From positions 124,001 to 188,000 of the forward strand of contig CM018609.1 in NCBI GenBank assembly GCA_009192285.1: 64,000 nucleotides of DNA. The letters are read 5' to 3'. A program made the translations under genes and the position numbers. This document shows, piece after piece, positions 56,951-64,000 of this stretch. The number at the start of each line of letters is the position of its first letter. Position 1 is the stretch's first letter. The notes beneath the pieces are model-generated. The model was given only the letters and a program-made list of their open reading frames with translations, was not told the origin of the DNA and searched no databases. Source of the stretch: Morchella semilibera. Its lineage: Eukaryota; Ascomycota; Pezizomycetes; Pezizales; Morchellaceae.

Positions 56951-58859
56951 GCTGTGACGCACGGGGCACGCGATAACCACCGAGCGGAAAGGTACCTCAA
57001 CTCTCAAAACTGGCTTGTAGTTCTAGGAGAAGCACAAGCGGGTGCCGACGAGGATACCCTCCGGGACGGTCACTGGTGCCCGGGTCAAACATATTGAGAT
57101 GCGCTAAACCAGATTCTGGGCAGGCATCCTTCATCAAGCGGGGTTGGTGCTGTATGGGCGGCCCGTAACGACGCAACGATAGCCGCCGCGACGAAGACAA
57201 AACCAGCGGAGACTACCAGGGTGATTGGTGATGCCTTGGCTATGGCCAACCTTCGAATGGGTGGGGGTACTGATAAGGGCGGAGGGGCCGGGTTGTGTCC
57301 GCCCTGGAATTAAGGAGAAAGCCCTATTGCGAAGATGGAGAGAGCTGCGAGAACCCCGCTCTTCTGGGCGTGGTTATGGTGTAAATATGCAGGAACGAGC
57401 ATGGGGCGGTGTGTTGTCGGGAGTGGGATGGATGCGGCCCGGGTCCTGCTCAAACGGAGGAAAGACACTGTGTACAGCGCTGAGGCGCCCGGTTTCTGTG
57501 GGGGTGTGATTAGCACTGGGTTAAGTCTGATCGCAGACATCCTCCTCGTCGCCCTTAGGCTTGTGGTTGGGTTTCATTATGCGGCTCCGTGGGAGCGGGG
57601 GGATACGCTCTCTCTTGTACCTATAGCTAGGTTGTTAGAAAGTGGTGTACAGTGTTGAGGGACGCAGTGGTGGAGGAAGACGGCGGTTATCTAAATATTG
57701 TTTGAAGGGGCGGGGGTATGGTGATATTGCAATTGAGTACATGCACACCCACCGCGTACCATTTTTTTCTTTTCTTATTAATTGATTTGCATGTAGCTTC
57801 TGGGCTGTGGCAATATAAAAATAAGGGGTAGCCGGGGATATAAGACATTTATCGGAGAAAACTAATTCCCTCTAGCCAAAATTCAATATCCCCGATTCTT
57901 CATGTTCCCTTGCCTAGAACACCCCCCCCCCCGGGGCCCATGTCCCCTCTTCTTAGTTTCCGTACTTATCGCCGCGTAGCATTCGTTCGTGGAGAGAAAG
58001 GGAGACTGGTGACGATGGTAATGGTAATGGTAGTATGAGGGTAATGGTACTTTACACCACGGATTGATTGGCTGGGATACCGCCAAGACCTGTTTTACAG
58101 GGGGTAAAACCGAGTGATATCTCATAATCCCCGAAGCGCAACCTCCATAACTGTGACCAAAATGAAGACAAGAGATAGTAGAAATTGCTTTTCAGGTCTA
58201 TTTGATACACGAGCTGCGAATGAACAGTTTTTTTTAAGCCGCGACTCATGGTTGTTGGGTTGCGGGGGGGGGGGTACCCAGATGTGGGTTCAATTTCGAG
58301 TGAGATCTAGCGAAGTTTGCAAACCATGGGGTCTATAAAGAGATATCGGGGACCCGATAAAGCGGGGGAGGACCTATCTCATGCGCTGAGTCTGTAGCAT
58401 CAGTACTTACTACTTCATGTATGAAAGCCATATTGGAAAAGAATCCGCCGACCTCTGTCACCCACCGGCCCTGAATCGCGCCGATAAAAAAACGTTAGGG
58501 TTCAGATAGAGTAGGTATAGTTATATTTAACGCGGTGGGTTTAACTACTTACAAGCGAAGTACATGTTCTCACCCGTGGCGTATGGTTATCGGCGATAAG
58601 GTGATATGAAAATGTTTGATGCCGAACCTTCCTACAGGTATACTAGTGGGCAAAAGCTTGTTACATTCCAGATGAAGGTAATGTTAAAGACACTGGAGAT
58701 CGCCACACGAAATCAGGCTTTGAATTGCAATTCGATATCTAGGAAATGAAGATACTCTGCAATGACCATGGCCGGGGGTGATATCCGGATGTGAATGTTT
58801 TTTTTGGCGCTTCGGCAGCGAATTTCGGAATAAGTACTCGTGATCATTGACCCTGCCGT
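56951..58859. other. Intergenic with unassigned coding-like pieces
   Basis: On the minus strand at about 57275-57090 a stretch reads SVPPPIRRLAIAKASPITLV followed by a hydrophobic helix (VFVAAAIVASLRAAH) and a stop. Frames at 57335-57658 (plus) and 57540-57310 (minus) overlap. One may be a small membrane-protein gene, but it cannot be resolved. A GGTAATGGTAATG microsatellite lies near 58016-58048; CGAGTGAT at 58111. Confidence 0.3.
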
Positions 58860-58974
58860 GTTCGGTCATAGAACGATGAAAATGGGGCATCCCGTCCGCT
58901 CTGCCATACCCAATCATCGTATCGCCCGGTTAGTACTGCAGTGGGTGACCATGTGGGAATCCCGGGTACCGAAC
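58860..58974 (+). rRNA. 5S rRNA, copy 5
   Basis: 115 nt, class b: C15-G60 and CCCGG/CCGGG helix. Upstream box ATCATTGACCCTGCC; downstream TCATCTTTCTTG then T-rich. It converges with copy 6, 415 bp away. Confidence 0.92.
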
Positions 58975-59389
58975 TCATCTTTCTTGTTTTCTTTTTGCTA
59001 ATTGTGGAGAGGTGGTGGCGGCGACGTTAGGTTGCCCTGCTTTCTGGTACCGAGGAACTGGGAGTGGGGGGAAAAGCCGAGGCTAGTTGTTCTCGTGCCT
59101 CCGCTAGTAGAAGGCTTAATGCGTGGTACCAAGCACGGCATTTTTATTGTTGTATATTATCGAGATTGGGGGGGTCGGAGCCTAGCAAATGATTTACAAG
59201 AACAGCCAAGTTCCGGAACTATGGCATCCAACAAATGCTAAAACCTGAGGCAATGCAGGTGGGAGGGCAGTCAAGGTGCTTTATCTCCCCTAAGAATTGC
59301 AAGGTCATGTTGAGAACAACCTTAAAGCTACCAACACAACCTACGCGTACCACTACGCAGCGACACAAAAGCAAGGACAAAAAAGATGA
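58975..59389. other. Spacer between convergent 5S genes
   Basis: No gene seen. The outer ends are T-rich/A-rich terminators of the two 5S genes. Confidence 0.45.
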
Positions 59390-59504
59390 GTTCGGTACCC
59401 GGGATTCCCACATGGTCACCCACTGCAGTACTAATCGGGCGATACGATGATTGGGTATGGCAGAGCGGACGGGATGCCCCATTTTCATCGTTCTATGACC
59501 GAAC
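59390..59504 (-). rRNA. 5S rRNA, copy 6
   Basis: 115 nt on the minus strand, class b (C15-G60), with CCCGA opposite CCGGG, i.e. one mismatch at the base of that helix. Upstream box ATCATTGACCCTGCC identical to copies 2 and 5; downstream CATCTTTTTTG terminator. Confidence 0.92.
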
Positions 59505-59935
59505 ACGGCAGGGTCAATGATTACGAATACTTGTTTTAGCGTGGAAGGCTCGTGGTTTGATCTGGGAGTCGGGAAAACTTGGTGGCTTGGGGCGAAGAGG
59601 GAAGTCAACAGAATAGCGGTAATTTTTAGGTAGTGGTAGGCATTATATGGGTGTGGTACAGGGGGGGGGGGCGGTTCTACCAAGAGCGACGGAGACTTGT
59701 AACATTATGTAGACCTTTGCCTACTTACTAGGATATGTACCGCGAAGAGGAATAGGTATTTTGGTAGATTTGGCGGCGTTCCTGGGGCACTTGCAAACCT
59801 TGTATTGGTTTACTTAATTTATTAACCTATTGCGTTCTTTGGGGCTCGTCGGATTTTTTTTTGATTCATTAATCAACCTGTCATGTTATAATTAACAAAA
59901 GCGATCAATTGATTGATTAATACTTCATACATACA
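59505..59935. other. Intergenic
   Basis: No gene seen; a G-run at 59660-59669. Confidence 0.35.
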
Positions 59936-60200
59936 TACAGCCCGTAGACTATGGCAGAACCTTTTCTCCCGCCCCCCTGCAGTTGAGGCAGGGTAAAATC
60001 TTCCTCGCCAAAACGAAAAACAGAAAAAACAAGCACCCATGAATCGTAAGCTCGCCGCCTTTCCCTCCCTTTCTAAATCCCCCTAGCCATACTGCAACTC
60101 TCACTCTTCCTCTTTCCCTTCATCTCTGCCCTGCCCTTGCCTATGTCTGCGTTTCATGCACTCGCTCCGGACCCTTAGGCTGGTCCCTATGCCTTCTATG
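59936..60200. repeat. Diverged dispersed repeat, copy 2
   Basis: ACAGCCCGTAGACTATGGCA, then CTTTTCTCCC, ATCTTCCTCGCCAAAA and AAATCCCCCTAGCC, in the same order as the blocks at 53212-53480. By-eye identity is perhaps 65-70%. Confidence 0.5.
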
Positions 60201-63200
60201 CTCTAGAACAAATCTCCAGGCTGTTATTCTCTGGTGGGGGTCTCGCGTTCGGGGTGTGTTCGCATATTGTGCGTGGGCTTGATAGCAGGAGATTTTGCTA
60301 ATTGCCCAACGGGCACCATAGAGGTGGCGGGCTATCATCCCTGTTCCTTAAAGATCGCGATAGGCCGCTTTGGTTTTCAAGGAGGCTTGCGGGTCGGGTA
60401 TTGTGCATGATGTTTTGTTTTGTTATACATTTAATCATAGAATATCACTCGATTATCAAACTGCCCAAAAAGGGATGTTTTGGCGCCCTCGTGGATTGGG
60501 TTTTGTTTTATTTATTGCTATTGCTGACTTATCCATAATATAATTCGTCTGGTCTCGTCGCTTCACTATTACCTATATCTGGATGATGCTAGTTTTCGGT
60601 GTAGTTGGGAACGCATTTTTGTAGATCGTTCCGAAGGTAAAAAGCAAACTGGCTACCACTAACAAGTAGCTGCTATGCATTAGAAACGTGATAGTAGCCC
60701 TTCCCCCACTTAGCTCCGTCCGCGCGGGCCATATGGTCGATTTACCGCCGGAATTTGTGTCCATACTACTAGCAAAATATTCACCTTAGCACCCACTTCT
60801 CAGCGTCCACCACAATTGAAACAAGGTTAAGATAGACCCCGTTTGCCAGAAACATTCAAATCCATAAATTCAGGAAACTCGGGGGCTTGGGTGATTCATG
60901 AACTATCACTCGGCTGCACACACTATGCAAGTTTTCGTTTCTTTTTTCTTTTTCGTTTAACAAATTGTTCTTCTGTGTGGGCTCGGTAGTGGTACCCTCG
61001 TGCTTCCTTCCGCGCAGTCTTCCTGCTCGAGTAATGCGTGGGGTCGTGTTTCATCGGTTGATAGCATGTGCGGGAATAAGATTTCTCGGACTGAGACTTA
61101 TTCCTTTGGCCTGGGGGCGGGCGCGCTCGGCTGGTGGTGCTTCTCTTGTCGGCGGCGGGGTATAGCCTCGGTATTGATAGGTTGAAGTGGGGCTAGGGGC
61201 CGTAAATCCTACCGGGTTGCATTGAGAACGAGCACAGGAGCGACAGGTACACAGAACACCCAGCCCTATTACCTCTACATCCCGTCAAGAGAGGGCGGGG
61301 CTCGGGTGTGAAGAGAGTTGGTGGCGGTGTTATCTAATCTAGTTTCTAAGTTTGTACCTATAGTTGAGGATTCTTTTTGCAAGTCGTGATTGTTATGGTC
61401 TAACAGGGAGCCAACAGGATAACTGAGGGCTTGCGGATCGAGCATATCAGTTGTTTTGCTAGCTAACTCGTTTTCCTTTGGTGGCTTTTGGTAGGTGAGC
61501 TAACTGTAGGCCTGGAACTCGGATGTCATTATCGGTCATCTGGTATCGGGAGGTTACATAGGCGGCGTTGGGACCGACCCTCCATGTTCCACCTGTAACA
61601 TCAGTGTCACATTTGAAACCGCCGCTAGAACAATGTTTGTGTTTATGCGTGCATGCAGGGGGCGGGGAAGGGGGCGATACGTACATCTAGCTAGAGCTTT
61701 TGTGTGGGCTGAATTGATTCATTCTAGACATTCAGGGAAGTCATAAACATCATTGAACGCCCTTTGGGATCACTAGATGAGAATGTCAAAAGAGCGATGC
61801 CAAAAACCAGTGGGAATGGATATAAGGTACGACTCAAAACCTAGCTACATGGGCATGAGGCCGGGGCTCTCATCCAACTGTATACATGCATGTGGGTAGA
61901 CTTCATCCTGCCCTCATCACAGTATTAACACCACCCCACCGCCAGCGAAGGATAAGAGCCCGTCTCACCAGCAAAGAGCAAACAATCCACCTTTGAAACA
62001 GACCTAGCAAAATTAACGCCTCCACCGGTCGCGGGGAATGCCGCCCTCTGCGTCCAGGATCTGAGGCCGAGCATCGTCGTTCTCGATATTCGCGGCGGTG
62101 CGCTGCTAAGATGTTCTCCTATGTGAAGGCGGCGCTGACACACGTCTTGTTGGTTTTTCGGCCATGTAGGTCCCTACCCGCCACCTGCGCATCACCTCAA
62201 TCCTGTCATCGGCCTGTACTCCCGCTAGGTTGTTTGGCGACTGAAGGTCCACTTTCCGCGCAACAAGCGTTGGGAAACCAAGGAGAGACCCGAGCCCCCC
62301 GCATACACTGGCACCAGCCATACAGGCCCTCATTACGGCCCGGCTCCTTCCAAAGACTTCCCACGATCAGTGGCCATCCACGTAGAAGAAGTTCATTCAG
62401 CGCCGGAGATAAGGATGCTAGGTAGGGTTTTTTGCTACCGCTGTAGCGAAAGAAAGAAAAGATCGGCAGTGGGGTTCAGCCTTCCCTCGGTGTGGAACTT
62501 AGGTATGGGTGCGAGGGCGAGCATTGATGCGGTGGGCGGCCGTGGGCGAGGGAGGAAATAAAGCATTTGGTAACGGTGTCTAGGATATGGCAGGACTTAA
62601 TCAGCGATCTTGCACACGTTTAATATCAATGTTCCCTAGAAACAATAGGTCCGTATTTACTCCGGGCTCACTGGGCCGCCAAGCCAATTACCAGGAGGTC
62701 TGAGGTATGATGTTCCAGTACAAGAACCTTTAAAAAACCGTCTCCGACTAGATAGCTAAAGAGCCGAAGTATGTTAGCGGGTGTTATTATCGTCTTGAAG
62801 GAGCTTTGGAGGCGAGAGGGGGGGGGGGCGGAGACCTTTAGCTAGAGACTAGATATTTTTAATTTAGCCCTGACGACTTTTGTTTTCGGTGTGAGCTTGG
62901 AGAAAGATAACTAAAGGGACGATTAAGCAGATGTTTTTCGAGCTTAGGGGTTCTACCTTATCCATTTGTAAGTGAGTATGATATAGGTCTCTCCAAAAAC
63001 GATGGGATAAAGAGTTGGGAGTTGACCTTGCGTTAGACTCCATCTCGGGAGTCAAAATGGAGAGATTTCGTATCAGTCTGAGTGCACGGCTCAGCGTGTA
63101 AATGGAGAAAGAAAAAGAAGGTCCAGGGATTCAGGATTTAAACGTGTTCGTTCCCCAAGCTACAAGCAGGCGCCTAGGGCTCGCCTAGCTCTAGTGTCGG

Positions 63201-64000
63201 AGGATGACGTTTAGTGCGCGCATGTAGGTCTGCCCGGCTTCGGTGGTGGTAGAATGTGATCAGGACCCCGGGGGGGTTGTGGGGGCAAGAATAGTAGAGT
63301 CATGGAGGTCTTGTCAGGTTTCCTAGACGAGCATTGCGGTTAGTTTTTCTTTAGAATTTTGGTTTGCTACCTACAAGATTTGGTCCTCGATCGTTTGATC
63401 GCTGAAAATTTTCAGGTGAGAAGAGCGAGAAAGATGTTTTCGTTTTCCTTTTTGTGTAAAAGGATCTGGTGCTTAACCAAAGAAATAGAGAGCAGAAGAA
63501 AGCGGACCTGGAACAACATAGGGCCCTGAACATCGACAGGGGTGGAAGAATTAAGGTGCTAGGATAAGCTAGCTCAGACTTCAGAGTTCAGCCTGTTGCC
63601 GATGAAGGTATTAGTGCTGTAGTCTGGAAGAAGGGGGTGATCGTGTTGTATGGTGAGGCCTGCGTCGAGGAAGGAAGGAGAGAGAAGCAGACCATGACTA
63701 CCATCACTGAAAGCTCACCTGCGTTGAAGGAGCTCCCAGAATACCATGAATAGAACCCACAATCTTTTGCGAGTGGATAAAAGATTGTACTCGTCTTGCA
63801 GACTGGACTCAGGGGTCTTTGTGTTGTGCCTGGGTGGCTATTTCCACTTAGCGGGATCGGCTGGCTGTGGTTATCGGGCTTTTCGTATCGAGTGGGTGGG
63901 CGTGTGTGGGCAGGTTACAGAGTGGTGAAGACGTCGGAAAGAGATGAGGACGCTCGTTAATACCTGCGGTACTGGTTGTGCGTGTACAGCTAGCAGGCTT
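60201..64000. other. Intergenic to window end, no gene supported
   Basis: ATCACTCG at 60444 and 60905. A minus-strand stretch at about 62330-61925 reads protein-like in two frames (VARKVDLQSPNNLAGVQADD, then GLRSWTQRAAFPATGGGVNF) and could be a decayed gene, but no family or splice sites can be supported. Other open frames (61000-61185, 62111-62425) overlap it or stand alone. Confidence 0.35.

Noticed and set aside
57225-57658. Overlapping plus- and minus-strand open frames with hydrophobic stretches
   Set aside because: The strands cannot be told apart, no in-phase splice model was found and there is no family motif.
8996-59504. Repeated about 115-bp sequence in six places, first considered as a transposon or MITE
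   Set aside because: Sequence and pairing match 5S rRNA, with T-run terminators; inverted pairs are simply 5S genes on opposite strands.
61925-62333. Minus-strand protein-like stretches
   Set aside because: Frames shift, no motif is recognised and splice sites are not convincing; mentioned only in the intergenic note.

Overview
The window is nuclear DNA from a filamentous ascomycete. Genes carry short GT-AG introns (about 50-80 nt), and 5S rRNA genes are scattered singly on both strands rather than sitting in an rDNA array. The content is class I hydrophobins, a NACHT-type NLR, a CYP52-like P450, a small beta-carbonic anhydrase, a mitochondrial malic enzyme and LINE retrotransposons. The hydrophobin style (Asn/Gly-rich stretch before the first Cys), the low gene density and the repeat content suggest a Pezizomycete (truffle/morel/cup-fungus group). 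That placement is an inference, not a proof.

Layout. 0.2-5.2 kb: three minus-strand genes (a signal-peptide, Asn-rich secreted protein; a 169-aa beta-carbonic anhydrase; a GNAT acetyltransferase). 7.0 kb: an intron-containing tRNA-Asp. 7.8-8.6 kb: a decayed PAQR/haemolysin-III gene. 9-11 kb: two 5S genes. 13-17.6 kb: three class I hydrophobin genes in tandem with identical exon-intron architecture. 19.1-20.4 kb: a 5'-truncated LINE with target-site duplications. 22 kb: an unknown conserved-looking gene. 23-25 kb: two inverted 5S genes, an interstitial telomere-like tract and a MITE. 26.8-28.8 kb: P450. 29.3-34.6 kb: a full-length LINE with ORF1, ORF2, poly(A) and target-site duplication. 35.3-39.0 kb: an NLR gene whose 3' end holds three near-identical introns separated by two micro-exons. 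40.0-42.9 kb: malic enzyme. 43-64 kb: gene-poor DNA with two small hypothetical genes, a convergent pair of 5S genes, inverted-repeat elements, a tRNA-like/minisatellite composite and gene debris.

The genes do not form one pathway or biosynthetic cluster. The hydrophobin trio is the only functional cluster (cell-surface coating of hyphae or fruit body). The NLR is the best candidate for a non-self-recognition role. The most unusual structure is the triplicated intron at the NLR 3' end, where the reading frame stays open through phase-preserving micro-exons. Two short DNA words (TACATGTA and CGAGTGAT/ATCACTCG) recur far above chance.

Caution: several unrelated genes (malic enzyme, NLR, the 22-kb gene, the secreted protein, the LINEs) each need one or two single-base shifts to stay in frame, mostly at homopolymers. 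Either many are decaying or the assembly carries homopolymer errors; this cannot be decided from the sequence alone.
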